From Aporrectodea caliginosa (lineage: Eukaryota > Annelida > Clitellata > Crassiclitellata > Lumbricidae): DNA of 64,000 nucleotides. Below, in pieces: positions 1 through 10,941 of the stretch (positions are counted from its first letter, which is position 1; every line of letters begins with the position of its first letter). The stretch covers positions 647,001-711,000 of the forward strand of contig JACEVL010000157.1 in NCBI GenBank assembly GCA_020284085.1, given 5' to 3'. Position numbers and translations under genes: made by a program. The notes under the pieces were generated by a model. The model made no database searches and was not told where the DNA came from. It saw only the letters and a program-made list of their open reading frames with translations.

Positions 1-825
1 TCAATTTGACCATAGCCGTCATTCCCATGGCCAGCCTTGCTTTCACTTCACTCGAGCAATTCGCATCTTTTGTTACTCTACTCCTTAACTATACAAAGGA
101 ATTTACTTGTTCCAGTCTTCTCGTGCCCTCCGCTGTCTAAAATTATATTAAAATTATACCTACTTGTAACATCTTTCACTGTGATACTGTTAACACAAAT
201 TCCGATATAATGCATTTGTGGCATGGATCCAAGATTTCAATCATTATTATAATAGACAATCATATTTAAAAGCCAACCTTCTTTCAATCAAGTAAATTTA
301 TATAGTGCCACCATTCAGATGCATGGACTAAATCGATGGTTTTCTCTAAGTATGTGTGTGTTAAGAAACTCATATATCACCTTTTATAAGCCTATGAAAC
401 TGAATTGTAGTCCATGTCAGTTCACTCGATAGTTTGGATCAACTAAAGCATTTAAGCTGTGCATTCTAACTATGAACAGTACTCATTAGATATGCATAAT
501 CTAGCAACTAGAAATTTTAAATGGGTATGCTAAAAAACTTGAGACATTAGAGTTTATATGTAGAATTAAAGACTTATAACTTTAATTGAGAATAACATAA
601 ACATGTTCTTTATGCCTACACATAGTACACAAGAGCTGAAAAGCGATTCATCCCAAGCATTGCATGCTCTAAAACTCATTCCAGTAGCTCACATGTTCAA
701 TATATGGATCATTGAATTTTGGAAAACACCGAGAATCTTAATAAATTACACTTATCATACACACCATTTGACTGCTTTGGTCCTTTGACGTCCTTTTGTA
801 TGTAATTTTGTTTACCTATTTATAG
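1..825. other. Intronic or intergenic sequence, no gene seen
   Basis: AT-rich sequence without a convincing coding exon. It is probably the intron upstream of the first visible CCP exon, because that exon begins in phase 1 and needs an upstream partner. Near 297-330 there is a TTATATAGTGCC-like remnant resembling the 3' tail of the SINEs seen elsewhere in the window. Confidence 0.5.
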
Positions 826-1005
826 GACCAAAGAAAGAGTGTCTTCCATTGCCAGCTGTCGATAATTCAATTGAGATTGCGAAGAACTTCATAGTTGGTG
901 ATTCAGTGACAATTGAGTGCAACGAAGGATATACCCCATCTGGATCAATGCAGGTCACTTGTCAGGATGATCTGACGTGGATTGGTCTCCAGGGAAAATG
1001 CCAGA
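826..1005 (+). CDS. Exon: CCP (sushi) domain 1
   Basis: The acceptor is a pyrimidine-rich TATAG ending at 825; the donor is GTAATC at 1006. The translation (phase 1) carries the four CCP cysteines, starting CLPLPAV, then IECNEGY, VTCQDD and GKCQ, with the conserved Trp (DLTWIG) before the last cysteine. Confidence 0.85.
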
Positions 1006-1814
1006 GTAATCAATAACTTATCTTATATTGGATTAATTTTAGCATGTTTTAATTTCATTATGAAAGAAATGTGAATGTAAATTTGGAGATGAATTGATAG
1101 GTATTTGGAGAATGAAAATGGAACAATGATTGATATTATAATTTTTTAATTTAATTCCTATAATAGAGGAACTTGAGTGTAGGAATTATCATAATTTAGA
1201 TTAAGTCTAATATGTAACCTTATCTGAGTGCATCTATAGCAACAAGTAATCTGTTGATGGTTGATCAAAATGAAACCATACTCTATGATTATGGTATTAT
1301 TCTTTTGAGAGAGTTTTGGAACTGCTGTTATGACAAATTCAAAGCATAAGGGTAATTCTTGCCTGAGAAATAACATTTGAAGAATTCTGATGTAAGTACA
1401 CATATTTATTGATTTGTTATCTCCTCTGTTTGTCTATCAATCCTATTCTTTCAGTTTGGTGGTTCTTGCTACAGCAGTTCTGATTTCTTCAGTCGACTTC
1501 CCATATGTTCAATTTGATCTTTAAAAGGCAGTTATTCTGTGATCGGAACCTGAGACTTGTTGACCTTGTTATTTAACAGAAGTGACTTGTCACATTCCGA
1601 GGCACAATTCATTGTTTGTCGTTCATGGCTACAACTTTAAGTATGGTGACCGAACAGTGTATTCCTGTAGACAGGGACTGATCCCTGTTACAGATCCAAT
1701 TATCACCTGCATGGCCGACGGACAATGGGACAAGGTTCCTGAATGCAGAGGTACTCCATTCATCTGTACATAATCCTTGTTTGTCTTATTCTTTGGTTAT
1801 TTTAAATCATTCTA

Positions 1815-1864
<50 letters not shown>

Positions 1865-3934
1865 AAGTTATCGTTGTTAATCAGACATTCATATTTAATG
1901 AATTCACATTGAAAGCATGTGTAGCTGAAAAAGTTTATTGGTATTTGTAATTCTTTGGCTTCATGTGATGTCATTTGAAATTTTCTATAAAGAAACAAAA
2001 GTTAAGAAAGGAAATTGGAAGAAAGCACATGAGTACCAAACTATTCCAAGCTAGGCAGACCTGTCTGGAATGCTTGTGTGCTGGTGTAACATCTGAATTA
2101 TAATGATATCATTATAATAATTATATCTTAAAAATATGTGGTCATTATATAATAACTTTAGATGGAAGCTTGTCTATCTTAATCACTTCATAATAACAAT
2201 TACTAGTAAGAAAGTAGTACGTTGAATGTTAATTTTTGGCATTTTACAGCCTTTTACAGATATGTAAATTTACTATATTTTAAATTTACTATATTTTAGC
2301 AACTTGTAAATTTGAATGTCGGAATGGAGGAACTTGCATTGGTCCCAACAAATGTAAATGCCTGCATGGATATGGAGGAAGGTTCTGTGAAACAGGTATA
2401 GTGTTTCCTATTCAAGACACGCAATAGGCATTATGCCTCTGTTTCATTATTATTATATTCGTTTATTGGTAACAACAAAAAACTGATAGTCACACCGCTA
2501 TCAGGTACATTGTGATTAAACAAGAGTTACGAGTGAATGCTAGGCAATATTAATCCATGAAACGAAGAGCTCATATTAGAGCGACAATAAGGCGTGAAAT
2601 TGTTATCAACTATGTCCATGCTGATGAATTATTTAGTTAGGATTGTGGGCAGAGGATGGCTTTCTATACAAGTAAATCTCGTAGGTCATATTATTATTGC
2701 AATGTATTCTGATCGCCGAGATTTCTCCTACTCATTTGTGCTTATGCCACTTGGACCTGCATTCCGTTTGGTTTGAGTTTGTGATTGATAGCACTAAATT
2801 TCAGTTGAGACAAAATTATTGTCACTGATCTGACATAATTTAATCTGAAGACGGTGTGATGTCATTATCAAGGCATCAGCTGATGGTCTTTCGGAAGTAA
2901 AGACGTGGTATGTAGTCTTGATCTTTTAGGCAAGAGGCCATTTGGCCTAGTGAACTTAACTGGAATACAGTGTGTAGTTATTTATGTGCTCTCACTTTAC
3001 ACACAATTCCCCGTAAGGTGAAGTGGTGTTATTTTCTCAAAGCTATTAACTTGCCATACTGGTTACTGTGCCATACAAGAACTGCGCTGCAGTGCTAAAT
3101 ATTGACTTTTTCAGCATTATCCCTTTTTACATGTGGCCTGGTTAACGAAGCTGTATCACAAGGCATTTCCCCAAACAACTTTGCACTAGAGAATCCACAC
3201 TGCACTTTACCTCACACTATGATATTTTGACGTGTATGATGCCTGAACAAGTCTCCTCTGTAAGAAAATTATATTTTAGCTTGGCTGTTATCACATGTAG
3301 AATTTGGTTTTTATTTCTGATGGCTAATTGAGCTATTTTTGTTTTTTTTATTTGTTTCTAGCTAATTGCATACTGCCCTGTATGAATGGTGGACAGTGCG
3401 TTGGACCTTACAAGTGCAAATGTCCATATGGCTATGCTGGAGACAGATGTGAACTGCGTAAGAATCTATCACGTTGTTGATTCTATTTCGTAATTTATTG
3501 CAAATAGTAAAGGATACTAAACTGATTCATCTCTGCATCAGTGATCAGCTCCAAAGTATAAGTACCATAAGTCAGTAAGTCAGTAAATGAGAACTAGTGA
3601 TTGTTTGAGTAGACCTCTGAAAATATTAATAATTTCTCTCAGCTGTTACATTGTGCAATCATAGTTTTATTAATGTCCAGTGAAGTAACAGTGTCAAAGT
3701 GAAGTTCTGGGTTGAGAATTTAGTTTGGTTGTTGCTTAAACATTTCTGTCAGCTTTGTTGTAAAATGTTTGCTTTGATGGTAAACGTCGCATTTCATTTG
3801 ACTGATCTCGGATGATGTGGCTGTTTTTCTAAATCTGCAGCTATATGTGTCAAGCCTTGTCAGAATGGAGGTCGTTGCGTTATGGCCAACAGATGTATCT
3901 GCCCTCACGGATTTGTTCCTCCATTTTGTGAAAG
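826..3934 (+). CDS. Partial multi-exon CCP/EGF extracellular protein (five exons)
   Basis: Five exons encode, in order, two CCP (sushi) domains and three EGF-like domains: 826-1005, 1580-1750, 2300-2395, 3362-3457 and 3841-3934. Each is bounded by AG and GT. The first four are phase 1 at both ends with lengths divisible by three (180, 171, 96 and 96 bp), so one module equals one exon, as is typical of shuffled extracellular domains. CCP and EGF modules are established protein-binding folds of secreted or membrane proteins such as complement regulators and adhesion proteins. No signal peptide, transmembrane segment, start or definite stop is visible. Upstream exons lie before the window. No further EGF exon was found after 3934, so the gene either continues with an unrecognised exon or ends by read-through at a TAA at 3978-3980. 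The family member cannot be named. Confidence 0.85.
1580..1750 (+). CDS. Exon: CCP (sushi) domain 2
   Basis: The acceptor TTTAACAG ends at 1579 and the donor GTACTC starts at 1751. Four CCP cysteines are present: VTCHIP, VYSCRQG, IITCMADG and PECR, with the usual GQW tryptophan before the last cysteine. Phase 1 at both ends continues the frame of the previous exon. Confidence 0.88.
1815..1862. repeat. (ATT)n microsatellite
   Basis: About 16 uninterrupted ATT triplets in the intron between the second CCP exon and the first EGF exon. Confidence 0.95.
2300..2395 (+). CDS. Exon: EGF-like domain 1
   Basis: The acceptor ATTTTAG ends at 2299 and the donor GTATAG starts at 2396. Six cysteines are spaced as in a compact EGF module (CKFEC, NGGTC, KCKC, RFC), with the NGG and GYGG turn signatures. 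No calcium-binding DxxE/N signature is seen at the N-terminus. Phase 1-1. Confidence 0.9.
3362..3457 (+). CDS. Exon: EGF-like domain 2
   Basis: The acceptor TTTCTAG ends at 3361 and the donor GTAAGA starts at 3458. Six EGF cysteines are present (CILPC, NGGQC, KCKC, DRC) with the GYAG turn. It has exactly the same length (96 bp) and phase as the preceding EGF exon, consistent with exon duplication. Confidence 0.9.
3841..3934 (+). CDS. Exon: EGF-like domain 3 (3' boundary uncertain)
   Basis: The acceptor CTGCAG ends at 3840. Six EGF cysteines are present (CVKPC, NGGRC, RCIC, FC). The donor is ambiguous: GTTTGT at 3935 gives phase 2, and GTGAGA at 3939 gives phase 0. Neither keeps the 1-1 symmetry of the other exons. 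If neither is used, the frame runs to a TAA at 3978-3980, which would make this the terminal exon. Confidence 0.8.
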
Positions 3935-4808
3935 GTTTGTGAGAGTTTTTCACTGTGTCTGGTTTTCATGTTATTCGTAAAATTCTTCTTATAACATGAA
4001 CCTCAACTTAGTTCATCACATAACAATAACTGTTACTATTTTGTCTGAAGTAACTTTAGTTCTGCAGAAGAGGCTGATAGAAAGTACAAATTAGTGTTTA
4101 ATATGCAAGTTTGTCTTTACTTCAGTAGCTAAACTATTGTTTGCGTTGCTCTTAGATATGAAGCATTTAACAACTAGAAGTTTTTGTAAAAGAAGCCAGC
4201 CTAACCTCTCTGTAGGTGCTGGTAGTAGCTATTTTTGTCATATGTGTTCCTTCCTACTCAGCACAAGCTGGCCTGTGTTGGTTGTTGTTGTAAATCCACA
4301 AGAAAGGCTTTGCTTTTGTGGACACGTTTGTAGTTTTTATGTGACAGTGCTTTTGAGAACTACTTGATATATACACAATTACACACACATGAATAGCATT
4401 ACCATAGTCAACCCTAGTGCATTTGAATGCATGCATCAAGGTAACCGGCAGCTTTGAGGGAGTGCAGGTTGCATGATGTAATGATCTGGAGCAGCTTTGT
4501 TTGTCTTCACTTAGTCATAAAGGTTCAATTCCTAGTCCAGGGTCATACCCATGTCATGCACAGAAGTAGGGAAGGAGGTATTAAGAAAGTAAAGCTGCAG
4601 GTTTTGCAGGTGTACATTTTTGAGTTGCCAATGGTTTGCCAAACCAGATCAGTTGGGTTCTACCTAGGTTTAACTGAAGGCAGGTGGATGCCATCCAAAC
4701 AGAAACACCTCTGATGTCTAAAACTTTTTCCAGCTTGGCCATCAATTTGTGCCCAAGTATCATCGGCATAGTGGCTGTTGGCAACCCCCAGGGTGTAAAA
4801 GCAGTGCT
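3935..4808. other. No gene seen
   Basis: AT-rich intron or 3' flank of the CCP/EGF gene. Short open frames on both strands here resemble no family and have no splice support. Confidence 0.5.
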
Positions 4809-5885
4809 TAGTGATGTAGCTTTTCCGGAAAAGTATTTTGCGGAAAATTTTCCGGAAATTTTCCGCAGAACCGGAAAAATACATTTAACTCATAATGTCA
4901 GATTTCAGTATTAGACGACACTGGAAAATTTCTTTTTTTAAAGTTCCTTTTATTTACAGTATTTCTGTCAATGTGGGCATAGTTCACCTTAAAATAATTA
5001 AAATAAACATTAAAGACCGTTCATTAGCAGTTCAGGCTAGAGTAGCCTAGTTTGACTTGTTGTTAGTGTTATAAACTATCAGTATATACTGTCTGGCAAT
5101 TTGACATTTTGTCAGCTGCTCAGCTATTAGTCAGCTTTGCCCTTAGTCCATACACAGCTCTCTGAAGGCAACAGCTCATAGACAAACAATAAAACTAAAA
5201 CACATTCTTTTGCTACTTACCAAGAAAAGAAGATTTAAAAATAGATTAGTGTCAGACTGCAATGGCAATGCCAATAACATTATATTTCAAAACATAAAAT
5301 AATAGTATAATAAGCCTCATAAAAATTAATCTGTTGCAGTATTAAAATGGCATAATACTATACTGCATCAATTGCTCTTTTTGTCTCATATTTTCCTAGC
5401 TAAAAAATATTAAGGAGACTAAATCATAAAAAATATTTTCTATAAATTAACAGTGAAGTTTAATTCCAACTAATTCTTAAATGTATTGTCGTTGTTGAGC
5501 CTTGTGCACTAAGAGTGCCATCTATTGAATAAACATATGGGTAATGGGTTAGATAAGCTATTTGGGGCCTATAATATGAGGCATAATGACGAACTGAATT
5601 AATCATCTTTAATGTTATTGAAATGCTCGAGTTTTTGTACTCCAAAGTGCGGCTTGCAATTGGTTTCAATAAAGAATATTTCTTCTTCTATATCAGTTAG
5701 AACTACATAAGAAAGTATAGAGTGAGTGATGTTTAAACATTATTATACATTTAAATTGTTATTTAGTAATATTATATTGATGGAAAACTATTGGAAAATT
5801 TTCCGGAAAAAAACACTGGAAATTTTCCGAAATTTTCCGGAAAACTATGAAATTTTCCGGACAATTTTTCCGCCTCACAACACTA
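4809..5885. mobile_element. Non-autonomous hAT-like element (1.08 kb) with 8-bp target duplication
   Basis: The element is flanked by identical 8-bp copies GCAGTGCT (4801-4808 and 5886-5893). The ends are imperfect inverted repeats, TAGTGATGTAGC at the left and TAGTGTTGTGAG on the opposite strand at the right. An 8-bp duplication with TAG/CAG-type termini is diagnostic of the hAT superfamily. Both ends carry clustered copies of the palindromic core TTTTCCGGAAAA (4825-4880 and 5785-5872), as expected for subterminal transposase sites. There is no transposase ORF inside. Confidence 0.88.
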
Positions 5886-7439
5886 GCAGTGCTTAGCACC
5901 ATCAACTGACACCCCGTGCATTGAATCGTGACACTTCAAGAGCATGAGTACAAGTGTCACTATATAAAATAGTGGAACAGCTAAGCATTCTGCATTTGTT
6001 CAATAAACAGATGAAGACTCATCTATTTGATGGTAGGCCTCACCTTGTATAGTCGTCGGATTTCACGAAGTGTTGCTATATAAAGATTAAATATTAAATA
6101 TATATCAGGGTTATTGATTGATATTTCAGTTCACGCTTCGTTTATCAACAACGTTCAGGTGGCAGAAGATAACATCTGTGAGCCAAGCTAAGCTCATGAG
6201 GTGCTGTCCGTTTCATTGGACTTCATAAACTGCGGTCTTTATTTTTGCTTGCAACACTTGACTTTGTTTGTTAGGGTGCGGTTTCTTCTCGACCATTTGT
6301 TTGGGTATGAAACTTTGAATCTATGACTATGATTGCAAGTAGTAAAGGATGAATTTTTAATTGAATCATTGACAGTTATATAAGAATTTTTTGGCAATTT
6401 TATGTTCATCTGTATACATGTTTGTGTGAATTTTCTTCATAATTTGGCAACCAAAGGGTGATGCCTAAATATAATGTTACCCGAACTATTTATATATTAT
6501 GCATTATGAAATAAATAGTATAATAAATAGGCCTATTCATAGGCAGTAACTATTGTTATTGTTATTTACTCTTTAAGGACAGCAAGTATTTATTGTAGAA
6601 GGGATGTATTGTCTGTTAGGACAATTGTTAAATTCAGTTAAAATTATGAGAAACACTAGGACACAAATGCTAGACATATTACATGTGATCAAGCTTACTA
6701 CTTGTGAAGCAGAGTGATTCTGCAGCAAAAGACCTAACGGTAAATATTGGGAAAATTTGTTGATGCAGTTGGCCAGTTCATTTATCTCCATTTACCCTGC
6801 GGCATTTCCCGAGAGCAAGCCACAGAGTTCTCAACCCCGCTCATGCAAACTGATACTCCAGTCAGTTTGTGCTAAATTTTATGCTAATTTCTTCTGTCCA
6901 TGCTTGCTGCTCCTCATTTGATTCTGTTCCTCGTTCCAATTTCTGCTCCTAATACTTCTCTGCTAATTATCTTTCTGTTAATTCTTTCATCGTGCAGATT
7001 TGTGCTATCCTTGGTTTCAGTTAATCTTGCTAATTTCTTCTGCTGATGCCCACCTACCTGAATTTTGTATGCAACTCGTTTATGGTTGCATGTAGGATGA
7101 TCTTGTAGCACCTTAGTTAATTTGTTAATTCTAAACTTAATTTTCTTCATTCTTGTGGTTTGTTAGTTCTCTTCTTAAGTGGCTAATTCTCTCTTGTCCT
7201 TAATGAAGCCTGCCTCGGTTGCTCTTCTGCCTCCTGTCTCTGGTCTCTATGGCAACCAGACTCCACGACTCGCATCTTCAGTTGGCATCTTTGGACAACC
7301 CCTCTGACATGACGCAGCACCCGTTAATAATCTGGTGCCCTACACTTAGCTTTAGAGTAGCTCTTTATGAATTTTGAATTTCTGAAGCTTTCTCTTGGGG
7401 GAATTTACAATAATATTATGATTGGTTGCTTGTGTCTAG
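5886..7439. other. No gene seen; possible LINE tail remnant
   Basis: Mostly AT-rich single-copy-looking sequence. At about 6000-6090 a short frame reading KQMKTHLF followed by GCTATATAAAG resembles the C-terminal end and tail of a LINE, but it is too short to name. Confidence 0.35.
7305..7366 (-). repeat. Dispersed 55-bp repeat, copy A
   Basis: The reverse complement reads CTCTAAAGCTAAGTGTAGGG followed by CACCAGATTATTAACGGG and TGCTGCGTC. This is a diverged copy of a family also found at 18336-18395, 18450-18500, 54697-54768 and 55711-55769. Confidence 0.7.
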
Positions 7440-7785
7440 TCTGGATGAATTCTGTGTAGTAGGTATATGTTGGTCCCACTATAAGATCATGCTGTATCCA
7501 TGTAGTGTAATTATGAGTAGTGTATGTTGGTCCCATAAGATACTGCTGTATCCACAATTCCACATAGTATATGTGTAGTGTATGACTGACATATACTACA
7601 TGGATACAGCAGTACTGATACTGTTCATGTTGCCCCGAGAAGCCCCGACCCATGTAATTTGTTTAAGTTGCTTCTGTTTAAGTTGCTTCTGTTTCTGATT
7701 GAGGTTTAATAAACGAGTATTGAATCGAGTATATGTTAGTCCCACTGTAAGATACTGCTGTATCCACGTGCTGTATTGCTGCGAT
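7440..7785. repeat. Cluster of about 45-bp direct and inverted repeats
   Basis: The motif GTATGTTGGTCCCACTATAA with TGCTGTATCCATGTAG occurs as three direct copies (about 7463-7508, 7517-7560 and 7730-7775). One inverted copy, CTACATGGATACAGCAG, lies at about 7597-7613. The arrangement suggests a fold-back or repeat-rich miniature element. No target duplication was identified. Confidence 0.6.
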
Positions 7786-7957
7786 GTACCAGTATTACTT
7801 CATTAACTCTGAAATAATGGTATTCATTGTCTGCTTTTGATTATTTTAAAAATCCAGCTTCTGCAAATTTGAGACTTGGCAACTGAAATCTGGTTTGCTG
7901 TGGTTCTACATAGTGCTGATGTGTAGCTACATGTCGCATTCCTGTGATTGTCCATGG

Positions 7958-8362
7958 CATAGGCGTAGCTACATGGAGGCACGAGGAGGCATTTGCCTCC
8001 TCTTGCTTTTGTTATATATAGTGGAGCTTCAATTGACCAATGACGCAAATGACCATGATTTTGATAATGGTCTGTGAAGTTGCCTCCTCTTGAATTGAAG
8101 TCTTGTTAGGCCCCTGTGTTCCAGAGTTCCGACTGAGGATTTATTCTTGGAAAACTCTTGTTACTACCCCCTCGAAAGTTCTTGGAGATCACTCGCTACT
8201 CTATCTTGGGTATCCCCGAGAACCCTCCATTCGCCCCCACAGCAAGGGGAGTAGATTAAACACTGCAGGTTTCTAATAATGTCTAAAAAAACGTCATTGG
8301 GAAAAATATGCACTGGTCTGTGAAGTTGCCTCCTCTTGAATTTAAGTCTGGCTACGCCCCTG
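7958..8362. mobile_element. hAT-like MITE (405 bp), composite, 8-bp target duplication
   Basis: Flanked by exact 8-bp duplications GTCCATGG (7950-7957 and 8363-8370). The termini are inverted, CATAGGCGTAGC at the left and CAGGGGCGTAGCC on the opposite strand at the right. The right terminal about 50 bp is present twice (8067-8116 and 8313-8362). The first 159 bp therefore look like a complete short element of the same family as 27711-27863, followed by an extra 246 bp and a second right end. Confidence 0.88.
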
Positions 8363-9712
8363 GTCCATGGATCATGATTTTCCTCCCGTATGTCATTTGA
8401 TCAGTATGATCACTGTAGTTCTAGCATACTCTTGCTGATGTCATTTCTGTGATTGGACGACTGTCGTCTTATAAATTGGATGGTGCGTTATGCATGACGT
8501 ACAGTTGTGTCCCTGTATACTTAGCAGTCGTCTACACGTTATGCAACTTATGCATGCGTGCAAAGCGTATCGTCGGATGCTTCTCGAATCTTCGTCGTCG
8601 GATTAGCAGGTGACCGTAGTCGGCATTATGAAGGGGATATTAATGGAAATCGAAGCAGGTCGGATGCAATGGCGGAATTCTGCGAGCGGGTAAGTCCTGA
8701 CCAATCGCCTTCGGGTTAATTTGTGTGGCCCGGATATGCAGAAAAACTGCCGGCCGTTCTCTCTAGACTACAGGTGAGATAATTCAAACGAAAAGAGCAG
8801 AAGAAGCAACTCGTAAAACACGCCAACGATTGAGGCGGCGTTCGTTCAGCCAAACGCAATGACCAATGAGCGAATCTGTTGGCCAAATGGCAGGCAATGC
8901 GACCGTCGTTGGTTGGCGTGAAAGGTGTTTGCGAGAACCGTGAGCGCTGAAATCAGCCCAAGATTTACGACGCCTCCTGTCTTCAGGACCGTCTCATCGA
9001 TCTCAGACGTGGTAATTTCCTGTATGAAGAATTAATTCCTCCCTTCGTCGGGTCCTCCCGCGAGGATTTTCCCTCGCTGCACGCAACATCCGCACGGCGC
9101 CATATCATGCTTCCTCTCTATGCCGCGTCCATTAAACCGCGGAATCAACACAAAAAAGCTGTAATCGGCCGATGCAAGATGGCTTGACTGCTGAAGCAGG
9201 CCACATAGTACCAAGTGGAATAAGAATTAACCTGGGTAAACATTGCAACATAAACACGGAAAACATGAAAACAAATTAATATTTCAGAAATCATGTATTC
9301 AAAGCAGAATTAAAAGGTTAAACAGAGGAGTCACAAGTGTGCACTTAAATAACTGCATGTGAAATTTCTCCCAAAAAATTTGGAACTCGTCGTTTAGGCT
9401 AATTGGAAAATCAGGAAAGTCGGAAAATATTGAAGCTAATGCTGATTGAAAACTAACGTTAGGCCCCTATCAACAAGAAACGGAGCTAAATTGGTGTAAA
9501 CCAATCGTTAGATGTTAGAGATAGCCTACTGCATTCTAATAAAAAGATGTGTCTAAGCGTTCCTAAATAGGGCCTACTATAGGCCTGTATAGCCTCAGCC
9601 AAACACCTTGCGCCACTTTAAGCCACTTTAAGCTGCTTAGCCGTGACATATGATTGCGTGACCGGCCTCTGTTTCTGCTCTGTGGCCGTCTCTCTCCATC
9701 CGTGTTGCAAAC
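8363..9712. other. CpG-richer stretch without confirmed gene
   Basis: About 8450-9230 is richer in CpG than its surroundings. One frame (8628-8689) starts with ATG and runs 62 nt into a perfect GTAAGT donor at 8690, which could be a first coding exon. No partner exon was found, so it is not called. Confidence 0.3.
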
Positions 9713-9999
9713 CAGGGAGGGGAAATTAGACCTACACAGTGAAATGTAACTGAATTAGAAATGACAAAATACTTGGGAAAATGTAACTGAATTGAAAATT
9801 TTACAAATTACTTTAGAAATTTGCTGGAAGTTACAAATTACGTAATTTCAATTAGCCTACATCAAATTACAAATTACATAGGCCTACATAATTGGGATCA
9901 AGAAATTCAGGAATTTCATACTTTATTTCCGCTGTTAATTTGTATTACACTGAATTTAAATAAAGAAATTGTAACTGCACACTTTCTGCAGTCTCAACT

Positions 10000-10372
10000 C
10001 AGATGCCACAGTGATTGCTCAACGTCGACGAATAAGCTTACAGTAGAGAATCGAATGAAAGCAATAAAAGAAGAATTATCTGAACAACGATTTGTCTGCA
10101 CGACTGCAGATGCGTGGTCTACTAAACATAGAAGTTACATGGGAGTAACCTGTCACTGGATTGATGCATCTACATTTGAGCGACGCTCAGCTGCCTTAGC
10201 ATGCAGACCTTTTGTTGGATCACACACGTATGATGGAGTAGCGCAACTGATCCATGTAATACATAATGAGTTCGGTCTGACACATGACAAATTGTTGCTA
10301 CCATTTCTGACAATGGCTCCAATTTTGTGAAAGCATTCAAAGAGTTCAATATTGCTATCGTTCATTCCAGAT
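10000..10372 (+). pseudogene. hAT transposase fragment (frameshifted)
   Basis: The readable protein includes TTADAWSTKHRSYMGVTCHW, which corresponds to the hAT/ZBED RNase-H-fold block containing the first catalytic Asp. Further on, in a different frame from about 10300, it reads TISDNGSNFVKAFKEF, the DNGSNF block with the second catalytic Asp. The switch of frame between the blocks shows a small indel near 10290-10300. The N-terminal BED finger and the C-terminal dimerisation region are missing. In hAT elements this enzyme excises and inserts DNA with 8-bp duplications. This copy is broken and cut off by the SINE insertion. Confidence 0.82.
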
Positions 10373-10381
10373 GGTAACATA

Positions 10382-10787
10382 GTATTGTATTGTATTTGAA
10401 CACTTGTTATAGCGCCCCAACCAGATTTCCCATTCAGAGGCGCTCCCGACTACTGCGCGAACGCTGAATCGGAGTTTCACGCCGAAGCGCATGAGCAATT
10501 GCGAGTGAAGGACTTGCCCAGGGTCCCTACGCGGCGACTTTGAGGTGGATCCGAACCCGCAACCCTCCAGCTGCAAGGCACCGAACATACCCCTAAACCA
10601 CCGCGCCCTAGTTGTATTGTGATGTGTTGTATTGTGTGTTGTATTGTACTCCACGTTTATAATGCGACCGAGCCACCCGCAGTAAAGATCCGAGAAATTA
10701 ATCTCTGATAATCCGACCCGACCGGGAAGCGAACCCGGGGCGCCGGCGCGACGAGCGGGCACCAACCCACTCGGCCACTCAGGATCC
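10382..10787 (-). mobile_element. Dimeric tRNA-derived SINE (copy 1)
   Basis: On the minus strand there are two tRNA-like heads in tandem. The first (near 10785 downwards) has a Leu/Ser-tRNA-like A box TGGCCGAGTGGGTTGG and B box GGTTCGCTTCC. It is joined by an ACAATAC-rich linker to a second head (near 10609) with A box GTTTAGGGGTA and a B-box-like GGTTCGGATCC, ending in a (TACAA)n tail. The same two-part organisation recurs at 38131-38533. It is inserted within the decayed hAT element. Confidence 0.85.
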
Positions 10788-10941
10788 TTAGTGTTGATGA
10801 TAAAGATCTCATGAATAAATGTAATTCATTTAAAGATTACAAATTACATTTATGCAGAGCAACAAACTACCAATTACAATTTTAACTCAAATTACGTAGT
10901 TTCAATTAGGCCTACATAAATTAAATTACTGCCCATCCCTG

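Larger units (their letters stand above)
9713..10941 (+). mobile_element. Decayed hAT transposon with internal SINE insertion
   Basis: The terminal inverted repeats are CAGGGAGGGG (left) and CAGGGATGGG (right, opposite strand). The left flank TTGCAAAC (9705-9712) matches the right flank TTGCCCAAAC (10942-10951) apart from a 2-bp insertion, consistent with an aged 8-bp target duplication. The subterminal regions share TTACAAATTACGTAATTTCA-like motifs. The interior keeps part of a transposase reading frame, interrupted by a dimeric SINE at 10382-10787. Confidence 0.8.

Noticed and set aside
10355..10765. 136-codon minus-strand open frame
   Set aside because: Lies within the dimeric SINE; the related frame in the second SINE copy (38168-38650) shows that it is repeat-derived.
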